Assembly (NCBI RefSeq): GCF_900142195.1
Contig: NZ_FRAB01000007.1
Span: 170,095 to 234,094, forward strand
DNA: 64,000 bases
Reading direction: 5' to 3'
From: Paraburkholderia terricola
GTDB taxonomy: Bacteria; Pseudomonadota; Gammaproteobacteria; Burkholderiales; Burkholderiaceae
Notes under the pieces: model-generated
The model's database searches: none
What the model was told of the DNA's origin: nothing
The model's input: only the letters and a program-made list of their open reading frames with translations
Shown: piece by piece, positions 40,446 to 49,145 of the stretch
Position numbering within the stretch: position 1 is the stretch's first letter
How the letters are laid out: each line of letters opens with the position of its first letter
Translations under genes and position numbers: made by a program

Positions 40446-41645
40446 TTACAGGCGCTCGATGATGCCCGCCGCGCCCATGCCGGTGCCGACGCACATCGTC
40501 ACCATGCCGTACTTGTAGTTGCGGCGGCGCAGGCCATGCACGACCGTCGACGCCCGAATCGCGCCCGTCGCCCCGAGCGGATGACCCAAGGCGATTGCGC
40601 CGCCGAGCGGGTTGATCTTCGACGGATCGAGGCCGAGATCCTGAATCACCGCCAGCGATTGCGCGGCGAACGCTTCGTTCAGCTCGATCCAGTCGAGGTC
40701 GTCCTGCTTGAGACCCGCGGCCTTCAGCGCGGCCGGAATCGCTTCCTTCGGACCGATGCCCATGATTTCCGGCGGCACGCCGCGCACGGCGAAACTGACG
40801 AAGCGCGCCAGCGGCGTGAGATTGAACTGCTTGAGGATCTTTTCCGACACGACGATCAACGCGCCCGCGCCGTCCGAGGTTTGCGAACTATTGCCCGCCG
40901 TCACCGAACCCTTGTTCGCGAACACCGTGCGCAGTTTAGCGAGACCTTCGAGCGACGTGTCCGCGCGCGGGCCTTCATCGAGCGACACTTCGCGCGTTTT
41001 CACGCGCACTTCGCCGCTGGCGAGATCGGGGAAACGCTCGGTGATCGTGTACGCGGCGATTTCGTCGTTGAATTCGCCGGCCTGCTGCGCGGCGATCGCG
41101 CGACGGTGCGATTCGACCGAGAACGCGTCCTGTGCCTCGCGGCTGATCTTCCAGCGCTCGGCGACCTTTTCGGCGGTAAGGCCCATGCCGTAGGCAATGC
41201 CCACGTCCTCGTTGCGATCGAAGATATGCGGCGACAGCGACGGCTTGTTGCCCATCATCGGCACCATGCTCATCGACTCGCAGCCGCCCGCGATCATCGC
41301 GTCCGATTCGCCGACGCGAATGCGGTCGGCCGCCATCGCGAGCGCGGTCAGGCCCGACGCGCAGAAACGGTTCACCGTCACGCCGCCGACGGTGTTCGGC
41401 AGGCCGGCCAGCAACGCGCCGATCCGCGCGACGTTGAGCCCTTGTTCCGCTTCGGGAATCGCGCAGCCGACGATCGCGTCCTCGATCACGCTCGTGTCGA
41501 GGCCGGGCACTTGCGCCACGGCCGATCTGATCGCATGCACGAGCAGTTCGTCCGGGCGCGTGTTCCTGAACATGCCGCGCGGCGCTTTACCGATCGGCGT
41601 GCGGCTCGCGGCGACGATGTAGGCGTCTTGCAATTGCTTTGTCAT
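40446..41645 (-). CDS. Acetyl-CoA C-acyltransferase (3-ketoacyl-CoA thiolase)
   Basis: 399 residues. Cleaves 3-ketoacyl-CoA with CoA in the last beta-oxidation step. The nucleophile is Cys95 (NRFCASGLTALA). The other active-site parts are GHPLGATGA and the C-terminal CVGTGMGAAG with Cys385. AAAGGAG lies at good distance from the ATG. It follows the 3-hydroxyacyl-CoA dehydrogenase gene, with four tandem hairpin repeats in the 238-base gap. Confidence 0.95.
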   Translation of the reverse strand: MTKQLQDAYIVAASRTPIGKAPRGMFRNTRPDELLVHAIRSAVAQVPGLDTSVIEDAIVGCAIPEAEQGLNVARIGALLAGLPNTVGGVTVNRFCASGLTALAMAADRIRVGESDAMIAGGCESMSMVPMMGNKPSLSPHIFDRNEDVGIAYGMGLTAEKVAERWKISREAQDAFSVESHRRAIAAQQAGEFNDEIAAYTITERFPDLASGEVRVKTREVSLDEGPRADTSLEGLAKLRTVFANKGSVTAGNSSQTSDGAGALIVVSEKILKQFNLTPLARFVSFAVRGVPPEIMGIGPKEAIPAALKAAGLKQDDLDWIELNEAFAAQSLAVIQDLGLDPSKINPLGGAIALGHPLGATGAIRASTVVHGLRRRNYKYGMVTMCVGTGMGAAGIIERL

Positions 41646-41658
41646 TTAAAGCTCCTTT

Positions 41659-41878
41659 GTCGACGGGAGTTAGCGCTTTAGCGCTTACTCCCGTCCCATG
41701 CAGTTCTATCGCGGTCGACGGAAGTTAGCGCTTTAGCGCTTACTTCCGTCCCATGCGGTTCTATCGCGGTCGACGGGAGTTAGCACTTCAGCGCTGCCTC
41801 CCGTCCCATGCAGTCCTATCGCGGTCGACAGGAGTTAGCACTTCAGCGCTGCCTCCGGTCGCATGCAGTCGTATCCCA
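41659..41878. repeat. Four tandem 55-bp hairpin-forming repeats
   Basis: Units start at 41659, 41714, 41769 and 41824 with no spacer between them. Each begins GTCGAC and contains an inverted repeat. In unit 1 this is GACGGGAGTTAGCGC, loop TTTA, GCGCTTACTCCCGTC, a 15-bp stem with one mismatch. In unit 2 the stem has GGAAG opposite CTTCC where unit 1 has GGGAG opposite CTCCC, a paired change that keeps the stem. Units 3 and 4 differ more (TTAGCACTTCAGCGCTGCC). The array fills the gap between two beta-oxidation genes. Confidence 0.9.
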
Positions 41879-41883
41879 CTCGC

Positions 41884-44319
41884 TCAGTTACGCACCGGCT
41901 TGCCGGTTTGCAACATGCCCATGATCCGTTCCTGCGTCTTTTGCGTGCCGAGCAGATCGACGAACGCGCGACGTTCGAGTTGCAGCAGCCATTCCTCGTC
42001 GACCAGGCTGCCCGCTTCCACGTCGCCGCCGCACACCGCTTCCGCGATGCGGCTCGCGATCAGGAAATCGTGCTCGCTGATGAAGCGGCCGTCGCGCATG
42101 TTGACGAGCGATGCCTTGATGGTCGAGATCGCCGAGCGCCCCGCGACCGGCACTTGCGTGACGCGCAGCGGCGGACGGTAACCGGCCGCCGATAACGCGC
42201 GCGCCTCCTTCTTCGCGACGTCGAGCAGTTCGAATACGTTGAAGACGATCGTGTCCGACGGCTTCAGATAGCCCATCGCGCGCGCGTCGAGCGCGGAGGC
42301 CGAGACCTTCGCCATCGCCGCGTTTTCGAACGATTTCTGCACGAACTTCAGCAGGTCGTTGGTGGCACCCACTTGCGTCGCGGCTTCCGCCGCGCGCAGC
42401 GCCGCTTCCTTCAGGCCGCCGCCCGCAGGCACGAGGCCCACGCCGACTTCCACCAGCCCGATATAGCTTTCGATGTGCGCGACACGCTTCGCGCTATGCA
42501 GCACCAGTTCGCAGCCGCCGCCGAGCGCGATGCCCGACACCGCCGAGATGACCGGCACGCTCGCGTACTTCACGCGCAGCATGCCTTGCTGGAATTTCTT
42601 CACGAACGGCTCGATGCCCTTGGCGCCGCCCATCATGAACGCGGGCATCGCTTCTTCAAGGTTCGCGCCCGCGGAGAACGGGCCGCCCGGCGTGCCGAGT
42701 TTCAGCGACGTCGGCTGCCATACGACGAGACCCTTGTAGTCCTTTTCGGCGAGTTCGATTGCCTGCGTCAGACCGTCGATCACCGACGGTCCGATCGTGT
42801 TCATCTTGCTCTTGAACGACACGATCAGCACGTCGTTCTCGCCCGCGCGGTCGTCGACCCATGCGCGCACCGCATCGGTTTCGAACAGCGTCTTGCCGTA
42901 GGTCTTCGGATCAGCCAAGGTTTCGCCGACCAGCGGCGCGCGGAACACCTGCTTGTCGTACACCGATAGGGAAGAACGCGACACGAACGTCTTCGAAGCC
43001 GGCGACCACGAACCTTCGTTCGCATGGACGCCGCCCTTTTCCGCGACCGGACCGTCCAGCACCCACGACGGCAACGGCGCATTCGACAGCGCCTTGCCGG
43101 CGGCGATGTCTTCCTGCACCCATTCGGCGACCTGCTTCCAGCCGGCTGTCTGCCAGCCTTCGAACGGGCCTTCGTTCCAGCCGAAGCCCCAACGGATCGC
43201 GAGATCGACGTCGCGCGCGTTGTCGGCGATCGATTCCAGATGCACGCCGATGTAGTGGAATACGTCGCGGAAGATCGACCACAGGAATTGCGCCTGCGGA
43301 TGCTCCGATTCGCGCAAGAGCTTCAGACGCTCCGCCGGCGGACGCTTCAGAATGCGGCCGACCAGTTCGTCCGCTTTCGCGCCGCCGTCGACGTACTCGC
43401 CCGTTTTCGGGTCGAGCACCTTGATGGCCTTGCCTTCCTTTTTATAGAAACCGCCGCCGGTTTTCTGGCCGAGCGCGCCCTTCTTCACCAGTTCGGCCAG
43501 CACGGCGGGCGTTTCGTAGACCGGGAAAAACGGATCGTCCTTCAGGTTGTCCTGCATCGTCTTGATGACGTGCGCCATCGTGTCGAGACCGACCACGTCG
43601 GCGGTGCGAAACGTGGCGGACTTCGCGCGGCCGAGGCGCGCGCCCGTCAGGTCGTCCACCTCGTCGAAACGCAGGCCGAACTTCGCGGCCTCGGTCATCA
43701 CCGCGAGGATCGAGAAAATGCCGACGCGGTTGGCGATGAAGTTCGGCGTGTCCTTGGCGCGCACGACGCCCTTGCCCACCACGCTCGTCAGGAACGATTC
43801 GAGTTGATCGAGGATTTCCGGGCGCGTCGTTGCCGTCGGAATCAGTTCGACCAGGTGCATGTAGCGCGGCGGATTGAAGAAGTGCACGCCGCAGAAGCGC
43901 GCCTTCAGTTCGTCCGCGAAACCTTGCGAGAGTTCGGTGATCGACAGGCCCGACGTGTTGGTCGCGAAGATCGCATTCGGCGCGATGTGCGGCGAGACGT
44001 TCTTGTACAGCTCGTGCTTCCAGTCCATGCGTTCGGCGATCGCTTCGATCACGAGGTCGCACTCTTCGAGTTTGGCGATATCGTCGTCGTAGTTGGCGGG
44101 CTGGATGTATTGCGCGTCGTCCTTCACGCCGAACGGCGCGGGCGACAGCTTCTTCAGATTTTCGATCGCCTTCAGGGCGATCGCGTTCTTCGGGCCTTCT
44201 TTTGCGGGCAGGTCGAACAGCAGCACGGGCACCTTGGCGTTGATCAGGTGCGCGGCGATCTGCGCGCCCATCACGCCGGCGCCGAGCACGGCTACCTTGC
44301 GAATGATCAGATTGCTCAC
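41884..44319 (-). CDS. 3-hydroxyacyl-CoA dehydrogenase / enoyl-CoA hydratase fusion
   Basis: 811 residues. The N-terminal half is the NAD-dependent dehydrogenase: VAVLGAGVMGAQIAAHLI at 9-26, ATNTSGLSITELS, HFFNPPRYMHLVELIP. The C-terminal half (about 470-700) is a crotonase domain (ISAVSGIALGGGCELVLHSA). This order is the reverse of E. coli FadB and matches the FadN-type enzymes. It carries out the two middle steps of beta-oxidation and should work with the thiolase downstream. Confidence 0.94.
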   Translation of the reverse strand: MSNLIIRKVAVLGAGVMGAQIAAHLINAKVPVLLFDLPAKEGPKNAIALKAIENLKKLSPAPFGVKDDAQYIQPANYDDDIAKLEECDLVIEAIAERMDWKHELYKNVSPHIAPNAIFATNTSGLSITELSQGFADELKARFCGVHFFNPPRYMHLVELIPTATTRPEILDQLESFLTSVVGKGVVRAKDTPNFIANRVGIFSILAVMTEAAKFGLRFDEVDDLTGARLGRAKSATFRTADVVGLDTMAHVIKTMQDNLKDDPFFPVYETPAVLAELVKKGALGQKTGGGFYKKEGKAIKVLDPKTGEYVDGGAKADELVGRILKRPPAERLKLLRESEHPQAQFLWSIFRDVFHYIGVHLESIADNARDVDLAIRWGFGWNEGPFEGWQTAGWKQVAEWVQEDIAAGKALSNAPLPSWVLDGPVAEKGGVHANEGSWSPASKTFVSRSSLSVYDKQVFRAPLVGETLADPKTYGKTLFETDAVRAWVDDRAGENDVLIVSFKSKMNTIGPSVIDGLTQAIELAEKDYKGLVVWQPTSLKLGTPGGPFSAGANLEEAMPAFMMGGAKGIEPFVKKFQQGMLRVKYASVPVISAVSGIALGGGCELVLHSAKRVAHIESYIGLVEVGVGLVPAGGGLKEAALRAAEAATQVGATNDLLKFVQKSFENAAMAKVSASALDARAMGYLKPSDTIVFNVFELLDVAKKEARALSAAGYRPPLRVTQVPVAGRSAISTIKASLVNMRDGRFISEHDFLIASRIAEAVCGGDVEAGSLVDEEWLLQLERRAFVDLLGTQKTQERIMGMLQTGKPVRN

Positions 44320-44431
44320 GTCGTTCCTCCGGGGAGTTATGCGGTAGTCGCGAATGTGTTTCGTCGCTTCGCGATGTGTGGCTGGCGGAGCGCCACGCTG
44401 TGCATAGCGCGGCGCTTGCCGTGATGTGGGC

Positions 44432-46219
44432 TTAGAACAGCGCTTCGTCGACTTCCATCAGCGACTTCGACCCCGCGCGCGCCTGACGGATGGTCATTGC
44501 GGTTTCGGGCAGCAGCTTCGCGAAGTAAAAGCGTGCGGTGGCGAGCTTCGCCTTGTAGAACGGATCGCCGGATGCCTGCTTGTCCAGCGCGACGCGCGCC
44601 ATGCGCGCCCAGAAGTACGCGAACACGAGATGGCCGACGGTGCGCAGATACGGCACGGCGGCCGCCCCGACTTCGTCCGGGTTCTGCATCGCCTTCATGC
44701 CGATTTCCATCGTCAGCTTCTGCACCTTTTCACCGATGTCGGCGAGCGGGTTGATGAACTCCTGCATTTCCGGCTTCACGCCTTCCGCTTCGACGAATTC
44801 CGACACCAGCTTGCCGAACTTCTTCATCTTCGCGCCCATGTCGCCGAGGATCTTGCGGCCCAGCAGGTCCAGCGCCTGGATCGCGTTGGTGCCTTCGTAG
44901 ATCATGTTGATGCGCGCATCGCGCACGTACTGCTCCATGCCCCACTCCGCGATGAAGCCGTGGCCGCCGTAGATCTGCATCGCGTGATTGGTGCTTTCGA
45001 ATGCGTTGTCCGACAGAAACGCTTTCAGGATCGGCGTGAGCAGCGCGACGAGATCGGCGGCTTCCTTGCGCACCGCTTCGTCGCCGTGCGACAGCTCCTT
45101 GTCGATATGCAGCGCGGACCAGTACGAGAAGGCGCGCGCGGCTTCGGCGTAGGCCTTTTGCGTGAGCAGCATGCGGCGCACGTCCGGGTGGACGATGATC
45201 GGATCGGCGGCTTTTTCCGGCGCCTTCGGGCCGCTCAGCGAACGCATTTGCAGACGTTCTTTCGCATACGTCAGCGAGTTCTGATACGCGACTTCGGTCA
45301 GGCCCAGGCTCTGCATGCCGACCCCCAGACGCGCCGCGTTCATCATCACGAACATCGCGTTCAAGCCTTTGTTCGGCTCGCCGACCAGCCAGCCCTTCGC
45401 GTTGTCGAGATTGATCACGCAGGTCGCGTTGCCGTGAATGCCCATTTTGTGCTCGATGGAACCGCACTTCACGCCGTTGCGCTCGCCCGGCGCGCCCGCT
45501 TCGTTCGGGATGAACTTCGGCACGATGAAAAGCGAAATGCCCTTGGTGCCCGTGGGCGCATCCGGCAGACGCGCGAGCACCAGGTGAACGATGTTCTCGG
45601 CGAGATCGTGTTCGCCGCTGGAGATGAAAATCTTCGTGCCGCTGATCGCATACGAGCCGTCGCTGTTCGGCTCGGCCTTGGTGCGCAGGATGCCGAGATC
45701 GGTGCCGCAGTGCGGTTCGGTCAGACACATCGTGCCGGTCCAGACGCCCGCGACCAGCTTCGGCAGATAGCGTTGCTGCAACTCCGGCGTGCCGTGCGCG
45801 TGCAGACATTCGTATGCGCCGTGCGAAAGGCCGGGATACATCGTCCAGGCCTGGTTGGCCGAGTTCAGCATTTCATACAGCGCGTTGTTGACGAACGCGG
45901 GCAAACCCTGGCCGCCGTATTCAGGATCGCAGCCCAGTGCGGGCCAGCCCGCTTCCACGTACTGTCGATAAGCTTCCTTGAAGCCCTTCGGCGTGGTCAC
46001 GACGCCGTCGCCGACATACGTGCAGCCTTCCTGATCGCCGCTGTGATTGAGCGGGAACAGCACTTCGGAGCAGAACTTGCCGGCTTCTTCGAGCACCGCG
46101 TTGATCGTGTCGGCATCGAGATCCGCGTGCTTCGGCATCTGCTTGATTTCGGCTTCGACGTTGAGCAGTTCGTGCAACACGAATTGCATGTCGCGCAGCG
46201 GCGCGGCGTACTGTCCCAT
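44432..46219 (-). CDS. Acyl-CoA dehydrogenase, large type
   Basis: 595 residues, about 200 more than a short-chain enzyme because of a C-terminal extension. FAD- and substrate-binding text includes MCLTEPHCGTDLGILRTKAE and ISGTKIFISSGEHDL, and the active-site region reads MIYEGTNAIQALDLLGRKIL, with the Glu in the catalytic position. First oxidation step of beta-oxidation. The ATG at 46219 overlaps a GGAGAG site; the upstream in-frame TTG is part of that site. It lies 114 bases after the TetR gene and before the dehydrogenase/hydratase gene. Confidence 0.94.
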   Translation of the reverse strand: MGQYAAPLRDMQFVLHELLNVEAEIKQMPKHADLDADTINAVLEEAGKFCSEVLFPLNHSGDQEGCTYVGDGVVTTPKGFKEAYRQYVEAGWPALGCDPEYGGQGLPAFVNNALYEMLNSANQAWTMYPGLSHGAYECLHAHGTPELQQRYLPKLVAGVWTGTMCLTEPHCGTDLGILRTKAEPNSDGSYAISGTKIFISSGEHDLAENIVHLVLARLPDAPTGTKGISLFIVPKFIPNEAGAPGERNGVKCGSIEHKMGIHGNATCVINLDNAKGWLVGEPNKGLNAMFVMMNAARLGVGMQSLGLTEVAYQNSLTYAKERLQMRSLSGPKAPEKAADPIIVHPDVRRMLLTQKAYAEAARAFSYWSALHIDKELSHGDEAVRKEAADLVALLTPILKAFLSDNAFESTNHAMQIYGGHGFIAEWGMEQYVRDARINMIYEGTNAIQALDLLGRKILGDMGAKMKKFGKLVSEFVEAEGVKPEMQEFINPLADIGEKVQKLTMEIGMKAMQNPDEVGAAAVPYLRTVGHLVFAYFWARMARVALDKQASGDPFYKAKLATARFYFAKLLPETAMTIRQARAGSKSLMEVDEALF

Positions 46220-46333
46220 GACTCTCTCCAAAGTTTGACAAGAAGCCAGGCTGTTAGCTGAGTCCGTGGTCGGATTCCGCGCCGCTGAATCCGCTGGGTC
46301 CGGTGGGTCCCGTCTGTCGGTTCGGCGGCGCTG

Positions 46334-46933
46334 CTAACGGCTTTCGCTTTGATACGAAACAATCAGTTTTTCCAGCGCGGCCCACGTGAGACGCACCGCG
46401 TCCGGCAAGTGCAGGAAGCGCGCGTCGTGATGCAGACCGAGCGTGAAGCTATACAGTTCGAACAGCATGAGCTGCGGATCGGTATCGGCACGCAGATGCC
46501 CTTCTTCCACCGCCTGCGAAATCGCGCGAGTGAGCGCCGCACGCCACATCGTCACGCTCGATACCAGTTGCTCGCGCACCGGGTTGTCCGCGCGGTCGTC
46601 GTATTCGACCGCGCCGCTGATATAGATGCAGCCGGTCGTGACTTCCTGAATGCGCTTCTCGATCCAGCGGGAAATCATGGCGCGCAAGCGCGGCAAGCCA
46701 CGCGGCTCGCGCAGGCTCGGGAAAAACACCTCGTCTTCAAAACGACGGTGATATTCGCGCACGACTTCGACCTGCAGATCCTCGCGCGACCCGAAATGCG
46801 CGAACACACCGCTTTTGCTCATCTGCATGCGCTCGGCCAGAAGCCCAATCGTCAGACCTTCGAGTCCGTCGCGGCTTGCCAGATCGAGTGCTGCTTCGAG
46901 AATCGCGGCTCGTGTTTGTTCGCCTTTTCGCAT
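46334..46933 (-). CDS. TetR-family regulator of the beta-oxidation cluster
   Basis: 199 residues with an N-terminal HTH (GLTIGLLAERMQMSKSGVFA) and a helical ligand domain. It is first in a run of co-directional fatty-acid genes, so it probably represses them and is released by acyl-CoA, as known for PsrA in Pseudomonas and FadP in beta-proteobacteria. Assignment to FadP is inference from context. An 18-bp palindrome and a plausible promoter lie just upstream. Confidence 0.88.
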   Translation of the reverse strand: MRKGEQTRAAILEAALDLASRDGLEGLTIGLLAERMQMSKSGVFAHFGSREDLQVEVVREYHRRFEDEVFFPSLREPRGLPRLRAMISRWIEKRIQEVTTGCIYISGAVEYDDRADNPVREQLVSSVTMWRAALTRAISQAVEEGHLRADTDPQLMLFELYSFTLGLHHDARFLHLPDAVRLTWAALEKLIVSYQSESR

Positions 46934-46983
46934 AGCTTCCCTACCGTTCTAATTTGACCGAAATAAAATCGAACGGCCGTACT

Positions 46984-47012
46984 ATTATTGTGTGCGGCCG
47001 TCCGCGAAACAA
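46984..47012 (-). promoter_or_regulatory. Candidate promoter of the TetR gene
   Basis: On the minus strand TTGTTT (47012-47007) and AATAAT (46989-46984) are separated by 17 bases. The -10 box is flanked by ACGGCCGT at 46973-46980 and GCGGCCGT at 46994-47001, which could themselves be regulator half sites. Confidence 0.5.
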
Positions 47013-47020
47013 GGACTTTA

Positions 47021-47038
47021 TTAGAAACCGGTTTCTAA
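47021..47038. promoter_or_regulatory. 18-bp perfect palindrome, candidate TetR operator
   Basis: TTAGAAACCGGTTTCTAA is its own reverse complement and lies 88 bases upstream of the TetR start codon, just upstream of the candidate -35 box. Its core GAAAC-CG-GTTTC fits the pattern known for PsrA sites, GAAAC(N2-4)GTTTC. Confidence 0.65.
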
Positions 47039-47166
47039 CCTGGCTTCAATTCTGCGGCATCCGTCAATCAGTGGAATGAGATTTTTTAGAGGCGTTTGTC
47101 TTTTATTCTGTGCCGGAACGGCTTGCAATGAAGGAAGGAGGGTGAGGGAGGTCGGCAGACGCGGCG

Positions 47167-48426
47167 CTAATCGTACCCGCCTACCGTCAGCAGCTTCATC
47201 ACTGCGCGGTAGGTCGTATAGGCGAGCCAGTTGAGCACGCGCTCGCCGGCCGGACGCGCGTCGTAACGTGCCTCGTCAATCCGGCGCGAATCCCTGAACG
47301 CGACGAGGATCGCTTCGCGCAAAGCCTCGATCGACGGATCGTTCACCAGCACCACGTTGGCTTCGTTGTTGAGCATCAGGCTCAACGCGTCGAGGTTCGA
47401 CGACCCGACCGTTCCCCAGTTGGAATCCACCACGGCGACCTTGCCGTGCAGCATGGTCTTCTCGTACTCGGCGATCTGCACACCGGCCTTGAGCAACGCG
47501 CGGTACAGAAACGGCACCGCGTAATCGAGCGCCTTGAACTCCTTACGCCCGATGATGAGCTTTACCTCGACGCCGCGCCGCGCCGCCAGCACCAGCGCGC
47601 GCCGCAGCTTGCGCCCCGGCATGAAGTACGGATTGGCGAGCAGCACTTCGCTGCGCGCCTGGCCGATCGCGGTGAGATATGCCTTCTCGATGGCGCGGCG
47701 GTTGATCAGGTTGTCGCGCGCGACGAAGGCCACGCACGGTTGGCCGCCGGCCCACAGTGCCTCGTTGCGGCGACGGCGGCGCCGGCGCAGACTGCCGAGC
47801 GATGCAGTGGTCTTGGGCCCGAGATCGGGCTCCAGGGATTCGATCGGACGATGCCCGAGGCGAATCCGCCGCCATTGCAGTTCGAACGCCTGACGGACGT
47901 CCGCGACCACCGGTCCGTGCAATTCGACCGCGAAGTCCCAGCGGCGGTAAGGCAGCGTTACGCCGTTGTTCTCGTAATCGTCGACGATGTTGATGCCGCC
48001 GCAATACGCGTACTGATCGTCGATCACCGCCAGCTTGCGGTGCGTGCGCGAAAAGCCGAAGCGGCCGAACAGATGCGGGTTGTAGATCCGATGGTCGATG
48101 CCGGCAACCGGCCACTCGTTGAACATCGGCAGCCGCGCGGTGCCGATGCCGTCGGTGATCGCGCGCACCTTGACGCCGCGCGAAGCCGCGCGCAGCAGCG
48201 CCGCGCTGACGGCCTGGCCGGCGTTGTCATCGCAGAAGATGTAGGTTTCCAGAACCACGTCGTCGCGCGCCGCGTCGATCCGTTCGACCAGTGCGGCGAA
48301 GAACTCGTCGCCGGAACGCAGCAGCTTGACGTCGTTGCCGCTCGTGAAGCGGTAGCGTTGCCAATAGCGGCGGCCGAGCAGCGATTGCCGCAGTCGAGCG
48401 AAACGGCGCGCGCCGCCGACGCTCAC
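47167..48426 (-). CDS. clsB: Phospholipase-D-type cardiolipin synthase (ClsB-like)
   Basis: 419 residues with two HKD motifs: His129-Lys131-Asp136 (THRKLAVIDD) and His327-Lys329-Asp334 (LHGKVAVVDS). Makes cardiolipin by transphosphatidylation. An Arg run (RRRRRRR) at 214-220 lies between the two halves. GTG start, overlapping the nudB stop by four bases, so it is translated with nudB. ClsB versus another PLD-family member cannot be settled by motifs alone. Confidence 0.87.
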   Translation of the reverse strand: MSVGGARRFARLRQSLLGRRYWQRYRFTSGNDVKLLRSGDEFFAALVERIDAARDDVVLETYIFCDDNAGQAVSAALLRAASRGVKVRAITDGIGTARLPMFNEWPVAGIDHRIYNPHLFGRFGFSRTHRKLAVIDDQYAYCGGINIVDDYENNGVTLPYRRWDFAVELHGPVVADVRQAFELQWRRIRLGHRPIESLEPDLGPKTTASLGSLRRRRRRRNEALWAGGQPCVAFVARDNLINRRAIEKAYLTAIGQARSEVLLANPYFMPGRKLRRALVLAARRGVEVKLIIGRKEFKALDYAVPFLYRALLKAGVQIAEYEKTMLHGKVAVVDSNWGTVGSSNLDALSLMLNNEANVVLVNDPSIEALREAILVAFRDSRRIDEARYDARPAGERVLNWLAYTTYRAVMKLLTVGGYD

Positions 48427-48977
48427 CGGCCGCGCTCCTTGGAGCGCCCGTCAACGGGCGTGTCCAGCCGCTCACCAGACAGCGCGTCGAGCGAAGCATC
48501 GAGCCGCCGCCGGGCTTCGAGCCTGCTGGGCAACTGCAAGATCGCATCCGCATTCGACGACGAAAAACAGCGCGACGCCGCCTCCTCATACGGCAGCCAC
48601 AGAAACGCCGTATGCTCGCGCGGCGCGAGCGTCACCTCGAGCTGCTCGGGCACCTCCACACTGAACCAATGCTCGGTGTTGTGGATCACGCCTTCGGCAT
48701 AACGATGCCGGAATTCCGGGTAGATCTCGTATTCGATCGAATACTGCCAATCGAATAACGCGCTCGTCGGCACCAGCTTGCTGCCGACCACGATGCCGGT
48801 CTCTTCCGCGACCTCGCGCGCCGCCGTCTCGATGAGCGGCTCGTCGAGCTGGTCTTTGGAACCCGTCACCGACTGCCAGAAACCCGCGTGGTCGGCGCGC
48901 TCGATCAGCAGCACGTCGAGCGAGGGCGTATGGATGATGACAAGCACGGATTGCGGAATCTTCGGCGGTTTCGGCAT
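48423..48977 (-). CDS. nudB: Dihydroneopterin triphosphate diphosphatase
   Basis: 184 residues. Nudix enzyme of folate synthesis. The Nudix box region reads GSKDQLDEPLIETAARE followed by VAEETGI, with one extra residue compared with the strict consensus before the first Glu. It begins KIPQSVLVIIHTPSLDVLLI. Located downstream of aspS, as in many beta- and gamma-proteobacteria (aspS-nudB), which supports the call; a terminator lies between them. Confidence 0.9.
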   Translation of the reverse strand: MPKPPKIPQSVLVIIHTPSLDVLLIERADHAGFWQSVTGSKDQLDEPLIETAAREVAEETGIVVGSKLVPTSALFDWQYSIEYEIYPEFRHRYAEGVIHNTEHWFSVEVPEQLEVTLAPREHTAFLWLPYEEAASRCFSSSNADAILQLPSRLEARRRLDASLDALSGERLDTPVDGRSKERGR

Positions 48978-49064
48978 GGCGTGAAAACTGGGCGCAACGC
49001 TTGCGCGCTACATGTCGGCGAATGGTGCAGTGAGCGGTCGAAAGCAGTTGCATCGACTGTAACG

Positions 49065-49100
49065 CAAAAAACGAAAAAGGCGCATGGCGCCTTTTTCGTT
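49065..49100 (-). terminator. Rho-independent terminator after aspS
   Basis: On the minus strand a 13-bp stem ACGAAAAAGGCGC/GCGCCTTTTTCGT with a three-base loop is followed by TTTTTT. It starts about 47 bases after the aspS stop. The A/T-rich lower stem means it could also work in the other direction. Confidence 0.85.
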
Positions 49101-49145
49101 TCGCTTTTCATCCACCTCGGGCTGTCGTTTTCAGACAGCTTCGGC

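Noticed and set aside
41659..41878. Possible CRISPR array
   Set aside because: The units are directly adjacent with no spacers, and each unit is internally similar over its full 55 bases.
41884..44319. Reversed domain order of the FadB-like fusion as a novelty
   Set aside because: Dehydrogenase-first, hydratase-second proteins are a known type.
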